Source: Actinomyces sp. 432 (GTDB lineage: Bacteria > Actinomycetota > Actinomycetes > Actinomycetales > Actinomycetaceae). Taken from it: a stretch of DNA of 64,000 nt. The translations under genes were made by a program, and so were the position numbers. A model generated the notes under the pieces. The model ran no database searches. It worked only from the letters and a program-made list of their open reading frames with translations, and was not told the origin of the DNA. The DNA is taken from positions 496,001 through 560,000 of the forward strand of contig NZ_CP025249.1 of the NCBI RefSeq assembly GCF_009930875.1, in the 5' to 3' direction. Positions 1-8,626 of this stretch are shown one piece after another. Each line of letters opens with the position of its first letter. The stretch's first letter is position 1.

Positions 1-1
1 C

Positions 2-541
2 AACTCCGACTTCCACGCGGCCCCAGGCGGCGAGGACCGGGTGGCGCGCATGAACGAGGAGAACAACCTGCGCTACCTGCGCGTAAGCGAGGGCGACGAC
101 TTCGTCGGGCTGCAGACCTACAACCGCACGGTGCTCGGCCCCAACGGCCCGGTCCCGCCCGAGGAGGGCGCAGTGCTCAACCAGGGCGGGGAGGAGATCT
201 GGCCCTGGGCGATCGGCGCCGTGGTCCGCCAGGCCTGGGACGCGGTGCAGATGCCGATCTACGTCACCGAGAACGGGCTGAACACGGAGGACGACACCCA
301 GCGGGTGGACTTCCTGCGCACCGCCATCGGTGAGGTTGGCGCCGCGATCGCCGACGGGGTGGACGTGCGCGGCTACATGTGCTGGTCCGCCATGGACAAC
401 TTCGAGTGGATCTTCGGCTACGGCCCCAAGTTCGGCATCATTGCCGTCGACCGGGATACGCAGGCGCGTACCCCCAAGCCCAGCGCCCATGTGCTGGGGG
501 AGATCGCCCAGTCCAACGGGGCGGTCCTGGACTGGAACTGA
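2..541 (+). CDS. GH1 beta-glucosidase, C-terminal fragment cut by window edge
   Basis: The frame is open to the left edge, so the start lies outside the window and only the last 179 residues are seen. The fragment contains the VTENG motif whose Glu (codon 269-271) is the catalytic nucleophile of glycoside hydrolase family 1. It also contains the family's C-terminal signature SAMDNFEW followed by GYGPKFGI, which forms part of the sugar-binding site. The enzyme would hydrolyse beta-linked glucosides or galactosides in the cytoplasm. It ends just before a GC-rich hairpin. Family assignment is secure; the exact substrate is not. Confidence 0.93.
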   Translation, partial: NSDFHAAPGGEDRVARMNEENNLRYLRVSEGDDFVGLQTYNRTVLGPNGPVPPEEGAVLNQGGEEIWPWAIGAVVRQAWDAVQMPIYVTENGLNTEDDTQRVDFLRTAIGEVGAAIADGVDVRGYMCWSAMDNFEWIFGYGPKFGIIAVDRDTQARTPKPSAHVLGEIAQSNGAVLDWN

Positions 542-547
542 GATGGT

Positions 548-577
548 CGGCCCGGCCATCTACGGGTGGTCGGGCCG
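548..577 (+). terminator. GC-rich hairpin after the GH1 gene
   Basis: Arms of 11 bases (548-558 and 567-577) pair with one G-T wobble around an 8-base loop, starting 7 bases after the stop codon. No clear T-run follows, so this is a possible actinobacterial-style terminator rather than a classical one. Confidence 0.45.
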
Positions 578-591
578 CCTCGCGTTCCGCG

Positions 592-655
592 CCGAGGTCG
601 GTCGAAATAACCGCCGAGGTCGGTAGTAGTTACGCATCGAGGTCGGTAGATATGG
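592..655 (+). repeat. Three-unit intergenic repeat with CCGAGGTCGG core
   Basis: Three units begin at 592, 614 and 637 with cores CCGAGGTCGGT, CCGAGGTCGGT and TCGAGGTCGGT. The last ends in AGATATGG. Related arrays with a 23-base period occur at 8526, 11931, 43074 and 49573. The core ACCGA-GG-TCGGT is itself a short inverted repeat. Function unknown. Confidence 0.8.
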
Positions 656-719
656 CGGCTGCGCCCGTCCTCGGATTGCGTGGTCCTAGAGGAAGTGCAG
701 CGTCGCCAGGCAGCAAGAA

Positions 720-745
720 GGGCGAGGACCTCGTCGTCCTCGCCC
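720..745. terminator. Bidirectional hairpin terminator
   Basis: A perfect 10-bp stem (GGGCGAGGAC at 720-729 with GTCCTCGCCC at 736-745) and a 6-base loop lie between the converging GH1 gene and the 30-codon minus-strand ORF. A short GTGTTTTCC follows on the plus side and CTTCTTG on the minus side, so it could stop transcription from both directions. Confidence 0.65.
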
Positions 746-826
746 CGTGTTTTCCGTGGCCTCAGGGCCGTCGCGGGAATGCCCGCGGGGTGATCCGCCT
801 CAGGCGGTCACCGGTTGCAGTCACTT

Positions 827-919
827 TCAGCGCTGCTCGTTCTCGGCGGCAATAGCGCGCTCGAGCTCGCGCTCGCGGGCGGCAGCGGCACGGACGGCCA
901 GATCGATGTCGAAGAACAT
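827..919 (-). CDS. 30-residue predicted microprotein
   Basis: A minus-strand ATG at 919 is preceded by a good ribosome-binding site (GAAAGGAA, six bases upstream) and opens 30 codons ending at TGA 827-829. The peptide begins MFFDIDLAVRAAAARER and is dominated by Ala, Arg and Glu, so it should form one charged amphipathic helix. A perfect 12-bp palindrome lies 80 bases upstream and a terminator-like hairpin lies downstream, so it looks like a self-contained transcription unit at the 3' side of the GH78 gene. I do not recognise the family. It could also be a spurious frame. Confidence 0.5.
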   Translation of the reverse strand: MFFDIDLAVRAAAARERELERAIAAENEQR

Positions 920-1000
920 GTGCGGTTCCTTTCGGTTGAGTTCTCCCGGCCGGTTCTCCGACCGGGGCCGGCTGGCTGTTCCTGCCGACGCCCATAAATG

Positions 1001-1012
1001 TACCGATCGGTA
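1001..1012. promoter_or_regulatory. Perfect palindrome TACCGATCGGTA
   Basis: This 12-bp perfect palindrome lies between the end of the GH78 gene and the microprotein ORF. On the minus strand it directly precedes TACATTTAT, a plausible -10 region. The form is typical of TetR-type operators, but no regulator is adjacent; the assignment is inference. Confidence 0.4.
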
Positions 1013-1108
1013 GGCGCCCGATCCAGTCCTGCGAGTGTGCAGTCTGTCATGCTTTCAGTAACGACATGAAACTGGTTGCGGCCGGTGTGCGTGGTGCGTC
1101 CGCGGCGG

Positions 1109-4003
1109 TTACGCGACCAGCACCGTGCGCCCACTGGCCAGCTCGCGAACGTTGCCGTCGGGCGTCGCCAGCTCACCGGTGACCCCGGCCGGCAGGGTGA
1201 TCTCGTAACGCACCGGCGTCCCCGCGGCGGGTGAGTCCGCCCCGGCGGCCCCGAGCGCCTCGCCGTCGGCGCGCTCCCAGGCGACCTCCACCCTGCCGAA
1301 GGGCGTGTCCCGGTGCGCACGCGCCCAGGACACCGGCCCGTCGGTCAGCGGCGCCACCCGCACGCGCCGGTAGCCGGGCTCGGTGGGGGCGATCCCGCCC
1401 AGGCGCCGGAACAGCCAGTCGTCCACGCAGCCGAAGGCGTAGTGGTTGAAGCTCATCGCCCCCACGGTGCCGTCCGGGGCGACGGCGTCCCAAGACTCCC
1501 AGATCGTCGTGGCCCCCTCGGCCACCTCATACAGCCAGGAGGGCACCGTGTCCTGCATGAGCACCGCCCAGGCCACGTCGGCGTTTCCGGACTCGACCAG
1601 TACGTCGAGCAGGAACGGTACCGACAGGAAGCCGGTGTCCAGGTGGTCGCCCGCCTGGTGCACGAGCCGCACCAGCCGGTCCGCCACGGCCCGACGCCGC
1701 GCGCCGCCGTCCGGATCATCGGCCGCGACGATGCCGAAGGCGAGGGAGAGCACGTACATGCCCTGCAGGTCCGGGGTCATGGCGCCATCGGCACCGATGT
1801 ACTCCGCGGCCACCGCGGCACGCACCGCCTCCCAGCGCTCCCGATAGGCGGCGGCGTCGCCCGCATACCCGAGCACCCGCGCCACCTCGGCCAGCGTGCG
1901 CAGTGCCTCGGCGTGGAAGGCGGCGCCGACGAACTCGCTGGTCAGGTGCGGCGCCGTCATGATCGCGTCCGGTGCCCCACTGTCCAGGGTGGAGGGCGCC
2001 AGCCAGTCGCCGAAGTGCATGCGCGAGTTCCACAGCAGTCGCTGCCGGGCGGCGGTGGCGTCGTCGAGCGCCTCCCAGCCGGCGGTGCGGTCCGTGTCCT
2101 CCCAGTCGGAGCCGCGCAGGCGGGGTGGCAGCTCGGTGGCGGCCTGGCGGGACTGCAGCTGAACCCAGGCCTGCATGGCCGGGTAGTTGGCCCGCAGGGT
2201 GTCGACGTCGCCGTAGCGCTCCCACAGGGCCAGCGGCACGCGGATGACCGCGTCGCCCCAGCCGGCGGCGGCGGTGATGCCGCCGATGCCGGGCTGCCCC
2301 TCCATGGCCGCCTGGCGGGGTGCGAAGGGGGAGATGATGACCACGCGGCCGTCGTCGAGCTGGTCGGCACGGACGTTACGCAGCCAGCGGGCCAGGAAGG
2401 TGTGCACCTGGGCGTTGTTGGTGGCCGCCGGGGCGAAGACCTGGATGTCGCCGGTCCAGCCGACGCGCTCCCGCTGGGGGCAGTCGGTGGGGATGGACAG
2501 GAAGTTGGCGCGCTGGGACCACACCGTGTTGGCGTGCAGCCGGGTCAGGCGCTCGTCGGAGCAGGCGAAGTCGCCCGCCGGCTCCAGGTCCGAGCCGACG
2601 ACGACGGCGACCGCATCCCTTGTGCGCAGCTCGCCGGGGTAGCCGGTCACCCGGGCGTAGCGGAAGCCGTGGAAGGTGAAGGTCGGCTCGTAGACCTCGG
2701 GGGCCTGCGGCGTGCCCGTGCCGGCCAGGATCCAGACGTCGCGCTGGTCCTTGTTCGGCCCCTGCACGTTGGAGAAGAAGTTTCCGTCGGCGGCCAGGTG
2801 CTCGGAGTGCTCCAGGGTGATCTCGGTGCCGGCCGGGCCGACGGCGCGCAGCCGCACGCGCCCGGCGATCACCTGCCCGAAGTCCAGCACCGTCTCCCCG
2901 GCCGGGGTGGTGATCACCCGGGCGGCGGGCAGCTCCGCCAGGCGCCGCACCGGCTCGCCCCGGAAGGGCTCCAGGGCGGTGGCCGGGTCGAGCTCGGAGG
3001 TCGGGACGATGCGCACTGGGTCCCAGCCCGAGTCGTCGAAACCGGGACAGTCCCAACCGGCGACGGCGGCGGCCAGCCGGTCGTCGCGCCTTTCGCCGAC
3101 CATGATGTCGCTGTAGCGCAGCGGCCCGGAGGTGGTGCCGCGGGCGGTGGCGTCCGGCCCCCAGGTCTGGTGGGCGCCGTCGGCGCGGGTGACCGACAGC
3201 TGCCACCAGCCGCGCAGCAGGGTGCCGTACTGGCCGGACTCTCCGGTGATGGTGGCTCGGCCGGCGAACCAGCCGTCGCCGAGGCGCAGGCCGAGGGTGT
3301 GAGGCCGGGGTGCTCCGGCGGGGTCGGCGAGGGCCGCGGTGACGTCGTGGACCTCGAACTCGGTGTAGGTGTGGTAGCTGGTCCAGCCCGGTGCCAGCAC
3401 CGTGTCGCCTACCGGGGTGCCGTCGATGCTCGCCTCGATCACGCCCTGGGCGCTCAAGTACAGGCGGGCACGGGTGATGGGGGCGTCCTCGGCGTCGGCG
3501 CGGGGCAGGTCCTGGCGGATGAGCTTGACCGGGTGCAGCCGCTCGCCGGCGGGTTGGGGGTCGCGCGGGGCGAACAGGGTGGCGAAGGAGGCCGGCGGCT
3601 CCAGTTCCACCGGCGTCTGGGCGGGTTCCACCCAGTCGGCGACGACGCCGGCCCCGTCCAGCAGGGAGGTGGAGAAGGATGCCTCGGCCCAGGGCGAGGG
3701 TGCGGAGTCGGAGTCGGTCCAGATGCGTACCCGCCAGGAGTAGTCCGTGTCCGAATCTAGGGGCTCACCGGCGTAGGGCAGCCAGGGCGAGGCGGGCGGG
3801 TCGGGGACCTGAACGCGGCCGGTGGCCCAGACCGGCGGTGTGAGCGCGATGCCGGTGGCCGGGTCGAGGCGGCGCACTTCGACTTCGTAGGCGGTCGCGG
3901 GTGCCTCGCCGGGTACCTGCCAGGACAGTACCGGCCGCGGCACCGCCACTCCGAGCGGGGCGTGCTGGTGGTCGACGGTCAGGTTGACGGGGGCGGCGGG
4001 CAT
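1109..4003 (-). CDS. Alpha-L-rhamnosidase, GH78
   Basis: This 964-residue protein has the GH78 layout: an N-terminal beta-sandwich (about 1-115), a second beta domain (about 150-330) with sugar-binding character, an (alpha/alpha)6 catalytic barrel (about 440-850) and a C-terminal beta domain. The motif DCPQRERVGWTGD near residue 507 carries the Asp, Glu and Asp at +0, +5 and +12 that contact rhamnose in Bacillus GH78 enzymes. It would remove terminal alpha-L-rhamnose from glycosides or pectic side chains. No signal peptide is visible, so it probably acts in the cytoplasm on imported oligosaccharides. AAAGGAG sits four bases before the ATG. It is the third gene of a minus-strand set with the transporter and esterase upstream. 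Confidence 0.95.
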   Translation of the reverse strand: MPAAPVNLTVDHQHAPLGVAVPRPVLSWQVPGEAPATAYEVEVRRLDPATGIALTPPVWATGRVQVPDPPASPWLPYAGEPLDSDTDYSWRVRIWTDSDSAPSPWAEASFSTSLLDGAGVVADWVEPAQTPVELEPPASFATLFAPRDPQPAGERLHPVKLIRQDLPRADAEDAPITRARLYLSAQGVIEASIDGTPVGDTVLAPGWTSYHTYTEFEVHDVTAALADPAGAPRPHTLGLRLGDGWFAGRATITGESGQYGTLLRGWWQLSVTRADGAHQTWGPDATARGTTSGPLRYSDIMVGERRDDRLAAAVAGWDCPGFDDSGWDPVRIVPTSELDPATALEPFRGEPVRRLAELPAARVITTPAGETVLDFGQVIAGRVRLRAVGPAGTEITLEHSEHLAADGNFFSNVQGPNKDQRDVWILAGTGTPQAPEVYEPTFTFHGFRYARVTGYPGELRTRDAVAVVVGSDLEPAGDFACSDERLTRLHANTVWSQRANFLSIPTDCPQRERVGWTGDIQVFAPAATNNAQVHTFLARWLRNVRADQLDDGRVVIISPFAPRQAAMEGQPGIGGITAAAGWGDAVIRVPLALWERYGDVDTLRANYPAMQAWVQLQSRQAATELPPRLRGSDWEDTDRTAGWEALDDATAARQRLLWNSRMHFGDWLAPSTLDSGAPDAIMTAPHLTSEFVGAAFHAEALRTLAEVARVLGYAGDAAAYRERWEAVRAAVAAEYIGADGAMTPDLQGMYVLSLAFGIVAADDPDGGARRRAVADRLVRLVHQAGDHLDTGFLSVPFLLDVLVESGNADVAWAVLMQDTVPSWLYEVAEGATTIWESWDAVAPDGTVGAMSFNHYAFGCVDDWLFRRLGGIAPTEPGYRRVRVAPLTDGPVSWARAHRDTPFGRVEVAWERADGEALGAAGADSPAAGTPVRYEITLPAGVTGELATPDGNVRELASGRTVLVA

Positions 4004-4095
4004 GGAACTCCTTTGTTCGGCAGTGGCGTGTCAAGGCGGAGTGTTGCGAGGCCTGCGGCAACGGAGAGTGCCACTGTGGCCGACTGTGCGCCGGC

Positions 4096-5640
4096 TCAGT
4101 CCTCGTAGAAATGCATATCCGCCCAAATGTTCATCAGTTCCCGGCGGTCGAGGCGCTCGGTGCGGGTGATTCGATCGTATATGCGCACCGGCGAGTCGGC
4201 GCCTTCGAAACGGGGCCAATCACTGTTGGGCTCCCCGGTCTTGATGAAGGACACCCAATCGCCGTGAATGGTTTGCGTCATTCTCGTGAACAGATTGGCC
4301 GACTCCCCCCGCAGCATCATACGTGAGAAGTGGTGGTCGGGTTTTTCAAACACGAAAGGGAGCTCGAATGCGTGGGAGGCGCCCATCCCCGTCTCGTAGC
4401 CGGCAGCGGTTATCAACTCATAGCGGTACATCCAAACGTCATTGGTGTGCCTCTTTTGCGCCGAGGCCGTTCTGATCGCGGGCATCTCGAAGGCGTAGTC
4501 GGTAGCGAACCTGATGAAGGGTTCGGTGTCGAATCCGCGCGCATCTCCGATGGCGGGGGTCGCGGATGCGGCGGTCCGGAACGCCTCGCGGGCACGTTGG
4601 GACTGCTTGTGGTAGTACCAGGCGATCGGCGGGAGGCGATCCGCGCAGTCGTTCTTCTCCAGCATTTGCGCAATCATGCTCCAGCTGTTGGGGAAACCGG
4701 TGTTCTCCGGATGGACGAACATGGTGCCCTCGTGCATATTGGTGCCGATCATCAACGGGATGCCGTCGGCCGAGCCCTGCGCGATGGCCTCAAGGGGGCG
4801 CAGCGGCATGAGGTCGTCCTGAACCGGTCCGGGCAGGAACATCCCGGGATTCTTGTACTGGTGTCTGGCGGTTACGTACTCGTGTCCGTTCAGGAACAGG
4901 CGCGGGTCCTCGGTGTGCAGTCGGTGCAGGTCAGCGGTGCTCCAATGCATGCCCTCCAGGAAAAGGTCGATGTTCTCCCTCGCCGTCCGGTGCGTCATCA
5001 CGCAGTTCGGCAAACCGCTCTCGACGATCGCCCGGGTGAAGGTGCCTCTGGCGCCGGGGCACGCCAGCATGTTGATGACGGAGGAGCCGCCGGCCGATTC
5101 TCCGCCGATGGTGATTCGGTCCGGATCTCCCCCGAACGCCTCCACATTCTCTCGGATCCAGTTCAGGGCCAGAATCTGATCCGACAGTCCGCAGTTGGAG
5201 TCTGTGTCATCGCATCCCGGATATGTGGTGAAATCGTAGAAACCAAGTACGTTCGTGCGATAATTAAATGAGAAGAACAAAATGCCGTCGCGGACGAAGG
5301 CCTCGCCCCGATACATCTCGTCGGATGAGCTCCCCGTGTTGTAGCCGCCTCCGTATATCCAGACGAAGACCGGGAGACGGTCTCCGCTTAGGGGGCGCTG
5401 CACGTTGACCGTCAGACAGTCCTCCCGTCCCACCACGGCGCCGTTGTTGTACTGCACCGGGCAGGCTCCGTAGTCTCTCGCGTCCAGGACGCCGTCCCAG
5501 GGGGTGACCGGCACCGCGCGCTTCAGACGCAGCGGGCCGACCGGAGGCTGCGCGTAGGGGATGCCGAGGTAGTCGACTCGGTCTCCCCTACGCGTGCCGC
5601 GTACGGTGCCGGAGGTAGTGTGTACAAGATGCTCTGCCAT
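4096..5640 (-). CDS. Type B carboxylesterase
   Basis: This is a 514-residue alpha/beta hydrolase of the type B carboxylesterase family. The oxyanion-hole segment YGGGY is at about 96-100 and the nucleophile elbow GESAG at 180-184 (Ser182). The N-terminal GIPYAQPPVGPLRL segment and a paired-Cys region are typical of the family. The ATG at 5640 was chosen because CAGGAG precedes it by seven bases; an in-frame ATG 51 bases upstream lacks a ribosome-binding site. No signal peptide is seen. Sitting between a sugar transporter and a GH78 rhamnosidase, it most likely removes acyl or aryl esters from rhamnosylated substrates. The natural ester is unknown. Confidence 0.88.
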   Translation of the reverse strand: MAEHLVHTTSGTVRGTRRGDRVDYLGIPYAQPPVGPLRLKRAVPVTPWDGVLDARDYGACPVQYNNGAVVGREDCLTVNVQRPLSGDRLPVFVWIYGGGYNTGSSSDEMYRGEAFVRDGILFFSFNYRTNVLGFYDFTTYPGCDDTDSNCGLSDQILALNWIRENVEAFGGDPDRITIGGESAGGSSVINMLACPGARGTFTRAIVESGLPNCVMTHRTARENIDLFLEGMHWSTADLHRLHTEDPRLFLNGHEYVTARHQYKNPGMFLPGPVQDDLMPLRPLEAIAQGSADGIPLMIGTNMHEGTMFVHPENTGFPNSWSMIAQMLEKNDCADRLPPIAWYYHKQSQRAREAFRTAASATPAIGDARGFDTEPFIRFATDYAFEMPAIRTASAQKRHTNDVWMYRYELITAAGYETGMGASHAFELPFVFEKPDHHFSRMMLRGESANLFTRMTQTIHGDWVSFIKTGEPNSDWPRFEGADSPVRIYDRITRTERLDRRELMNIWADMHFYED

Positions 5641-5745
5641 GTCCTGACTCCTGGTTGTGTGGTGCGGCCGGCCCGTCGGGTCGATGCGCATGCGCCGTGG
5701 ATCGTTGAGGATGTTCGCGGGATCGGCGGCGAGCCGTCTCCTCGG

Positions 5746-7179
5746 CTACGCGGCCGGGGCGTCCGCCGCGTTCCTGGATTTGAGTGCCGCTAGATCGCGC
5801 TCGAGCCGGAAGAAGAAGGCCAGCATGAGGAACACGATCAGGAACAGCCCGAACGGGATCCAGTTGTAGATGAGTTCGACGGCGGTGGTCACCGTGGCGG
5901 GCTGGCGCACACCCTCCAGATCCAGGGCGCCATCGAATCCCGACGCCGACAGCACCCACCCGAAGACCGCCGTGCCAAGCCCCATGCCGATCTTCTGGGC
6001 CGCGGACATGCCCGCATTGCCCATGCCCACGGCGTCGATGCCGGTCCGGAGCCTGCCGTACGTCAGGGTGTCGGCGACGATGCCCATCGCCATACCGCCG
6101 GCCATTCCCATACCGGCACCCTTGAGGATATTGTATACGATCATTGCGGGAACGTTGAAGGCGAACAGGCCGAAGCCCAAATAGCCTGCCATGGAGACCG
6201 CAATTCCGGCGATGTAGACCTTCTCCTTGCCGAACCGCGCCATGAGGAACGGGGTGGCGAACATGATGGCGAACTGCGCAATGGTGCCTGAGTTCGACAG
6301 CCAGCCGTACTGGGTCATATCATAGAAGACATACAGGCAGTAGTAGATGCCTCCCACCGCGTTGAAGATGATGGCAAAGAATATCGCCAGCATGGCGATG
6401 GACATCATCACCCAGTACCTGTTGGTGAGCAGCGCCTTGACCGTGGTCCAAAACCCCGCGCCGTCGGTGGACGCCGTGGGCTCGGGCTGGGTGCCGCCGC
6501 CTTCGTGCACGCGCTCCTTTGTGGTGAATACGCAGATGAGCGCGAACAGGACCATGGCCGCGCAGAAGCACAGCATGGTCAGGGTGTAGGCCTGCTGGGT
6601 GTTGGGATTGGCGGCGTCGGATGAGAACCTCGCCAGCATGGTCACAAATACCGCGTTGACAATGACATTGCCGAGCGTTTGGAAGATCTGTTGGATGTTT
6701 CCCAGCAGACCCCGCTCGTAGGAGTTGCGCGTCATCAGCGAGATCATCGAGTAGAACGGAACGAGCATCGAGGTCAGAAAGACGGCATTGACCGCGTTGT
6801 ACATGACGAACACGTACACGTATTTCACGGCGCCGGGCCAGTTGGGCGGCACCAGGAAGAGCAGCATGACCGCCACGGCGAATGGTATGCAGACTCGCAG
6901 CAGCCAACTGCGTGCCTTGCCCATCTTCGACTTCGTGCGGTCGACGAGCCGTCCGACGATGATGTCCGAGACGCCGTCGAACAGCTTCGAGACGGCGATA
7001 ATGGTGGAAATGACGGCTGCGTCGAGCAGCGCCACGTTTGTGAAGTATACGGTTAGGAATGAGCCGATTATTCCATTGATGGCGTTGATCCCCAGCTGGC
7101 CGGAGCCGTATCCCACGCGCTCGACCCAGCTGAGCCGGGCGTCGGGATCATCGTGAGGTGTTGCGAGTGATGTCGCCAT
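5746..7179 (-). CDS. GPH-family (MFS) glycoside/oligosaccharide transporter
   Basis: A 477-residue polytopic membrane protein with about 12 hydrophobic segments. The N-terminal stretch ERVGYGSGQLGIN and the loop GRLVDRTKSKMGKAR after the second helix are hallmarks of the glycoside-pentoside-hexuronide:cation symporters. AAAGGAG upstream of the ATG at 7179 fixes the start; a longer frame to 7293 has no such site. It lies 105 bases upstream of the carboxylesterase and two genes from GH78, and is divergent from a LacI-type regulator. This suggests uptake of rhamnose-containing glycosides or oligosaccharides with sodium or proton. Confidence 0.9.
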   Translation of the reverse strand: MATSLATPHDDPDARLSWVERVGYGSGQLGINAINGIIGSFLTVYFTNVALLDAAVISTIIAVSKLFDGVSDIIVGRLVDRTKSKMGKARSWLLRVCIPFAVAVMLLFLVPPNWPGAVKYVYVFVMYNAVNAVFLTSMLVPFYSMISLMTRNSYERGLLGNIQQIFQTLGNVIVNAVFVTMLARFSSDAANPNTQQAYTLTMLCFCAAMVLFALICVFTTKERVHEGGGTQPEPTASTDGAGFWTTVKALLTNRYWVMMSIAMLAIFFAIIFNAVGGIYYCLYVFYDMTQYGWLSNSGTIAQFAIMFATPFLMARFGKEKVYIAGIAVSMAGYLGFGLFAFNVPAMIVYNILKGAGMGMAGGMAMGIVADTLTYGRLRTGIDAVGMGNAGMSAAQKIGMGLGTAVFGWVLSASGFDGALDLEGVRQPATVTTAVELIYNWIPFGLFLIVFLMLAFFFRLERDLAALKSRNAADAPAA

Positions 7180-7323
7180 AGAGGTGTTCTCCTTTGAACT
7201 GGTTGCAGGCAGGGGGTGCGCGGGCATGGCGTCGGTAGGTGCGTCGCGCATCAAGTGGGGCTGATGGGCGCGGCGACACGCGCGGGCGCGCACGCGGTGG
7301 AGGAATCATCCATTGATTCGTTC

Positions 7324-7359
7324 CAATCTTAGGATTGACACGAGGTTACACGGGTAACC
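7324..7359. promoter_or_regulatory. Divergent promoter region with two inverted repeats
   Basis: The 320 bases between the transporter and the LacI-type gene hold CAATC-TTAG-GATTG (7324-7337) and GGTTAC-ACGG-GTAACC (7344-7359). TTGACA at 7335-7340 could be a -35 box for the plus-strand regulator gene, although no convincing -10 follows. These dyads are candidate operators for the adjacent regulator. Nothing else recognisable is in the gap. Confidence 0.5.
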
Positions 7360-7499
7360 ACAAGGTTCACGATAGAGTGTCTGCCGCGCGGGTGCAAGTG
7401 TGGCGTCTCGAACAGGGTGCCCAGGGCCGTCGGTGGACTCCAAAGCTGCGCGACGCCCCACGCGCCGGCGAGGTTTCCCGCAAACAGATGGAGGCATGG

Positions 7500-8546
7500 A
7501 TGGCCCGGGTGCTCAGCAGCGATGTGGCGCGGCGTGCCGGCGTCTCTCGCGCCACCGTCAGCTACGTCCTCAACCGCCGCCCCGACAAGACGATCTCCGA
7601 GCAGACACGACGTCGCGTCATCGAGGCGGCGCGGGAGCTCGGCTACATCCCATCGGCTGCGGGCGCCGCGCTGGGCTCGGGACGGTCCCAGGTGGTGCTG
7701 TTGCGCGACTCGGGACACATACCGTCGCAGGGGCAAGAGGTGCTTCCGCTGGGATCCCTGGCCGGGCTACTGCGCGACGCCCTGGCCCGCGAGGTTCACT
7801 CCTGGGGCATGACCCTCGTCTCCTGCGGTTCGGATACGCCTATCGCCGATGTGCTCAAACACGTGGATCCCGCACTCGTCATAGCCCCGGGGGGCCTGGA
7901 CGAGGACGAGGCGGATGTGGTCGCCGCGGTGGGCGCGTCCGTGGTGGACCGCGACGAGCGGGGCGGTCCGCTTTCAGATCTCGTGCTTGGCCGATTGCCG
8001 GTCCTGCAGGTGCAGTACCTGGCTGAACACGGCCTGCGCGCCCCCGCCTATCTGACCACGCGCATGCCCGGGCTCGAGCCTCTGGTCGCCTCTCGCAGGC
8101 GGGCCGTTTTGACCGCCTGCGGGCAGGAGGGGCTTCCCGTCCCGCGCGAGTACGCCGTCGGCCCTCTGGACGAGGATGCGGTTGCCGAGTTCACGGGGGT
8201 TCTGCACGACTGGTCACAAGCCGGAGTTGACGCCGTGGTCTGCTTCAACGATCTGCATGCGGGTCTGGCACTTGCCGCCGCCAGGGGCGCCGGGCTGCGC
8301 GTGCCCGGCGAACTGGCGGTGATCGGGGCGGACGATGAGGTGCTGGGCAGGTTCCTCGATCCGCCGCTGACCACGGTGGCTCCCGATATGGTGGCCTTCG
8401 CGCAGTACCTGGCGGCTCGGGCGCGGGCAGTGCTCGATGGGACAGAAGTACCCGCTGTCCCCACCACGCTGGCACGGGTGATCGAGCGTGCCACTGTGCC
8501 CGCACCCCGATTTCCCGGCCCCCAGACGTGTCGAGACCGGCACTAA
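7500..8546 (+). CDS. LacI-family transcriptional regulator
   Basis: A 348-residue repressor-type protein. The N-terminal helix-turn-helix (SSDVARRAGVSRATVSYVLN, about residues 5-24) and the hinge region are LacI-like. The remainder is a periplasmic-binding-protein-like ligand domain, here rather divergent in its first half. The start at 7500 is chosen because GGAGG lies five bases upstream and the HTH begins immediately; the frame is open further upstream without conserved sequence. It is divergent from the transporter-esterase-GH78 set and is the obvious candidate to control it. The last codons and the TAA lie inside a tandem repeat, so the terminal CRDRH residues are repeat-encoded. Confidence 0.9.
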   Translation: MARVLSSDVARRAGVSRATVSYVLNRRPDKTISEQTRRRVIEAARELGYIPSAAGAALGSGRSQVVLLRDSGHIPSQGQEVLPLGSLAGLLRDALAREVHSWGMTLVSCGSDTPIADVLKHVDPALVIAPGGLDEDEADVVAAVGASVVDRDERGGPLSDLVLGRLPVLQVQYLAEHGLRAPAYLTTRMPGLEPLVASRRRAVLTACGQEGLPVPREYAVGPLDEDAVAEFTGVLHDWSQAGVDAVVCFNDLHAGLALAAARGAGLRVPGELAVIGADDEVLGRFLDPPLTTVAPDMVAFAQYLAARARAVLDGTEVPAVPTTLARVIERATVPAPRFPGPQTCRDRH

Positions 8547-8571
8547 CGACGTGTCGAGACCGGCACTAACG
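8526..8571 (+). repeat. Perfect 23-bp tandem duplicate with CGAGACCGGCA core
   Basis: Two identical 23-base units (8526-8548 and 8549-8571) contain TGTCGAGACCGGCACTAACG. The first overlaps the stop codon of the LacI-type gene. The array sits between two converging genes and belongs to the same family as the arrays at 592, 11931, 43074 and 49573. Confidence 0.85.
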
Positions 8572-8626
8572 ACGGGGCCAAGGCCGGTTACGCGCGCCTC
8601 CCGGCCTGCGGGGCGACGGGCGACTT

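Noticed and set aside
1313..3760. A long plus-strand open frame of about 815 codons opposite the GH78 gene
   Set aside because: It is the antisense shadow of a high-GC gene; composition is low-complexity His/Gly/Val-rich and no ribosome-binding site or family motif is seen.
8526..8571. CRISPR-like direct repeat
   Set aside because: Only two directly abutting units with no spacers and no cas genes nearby.
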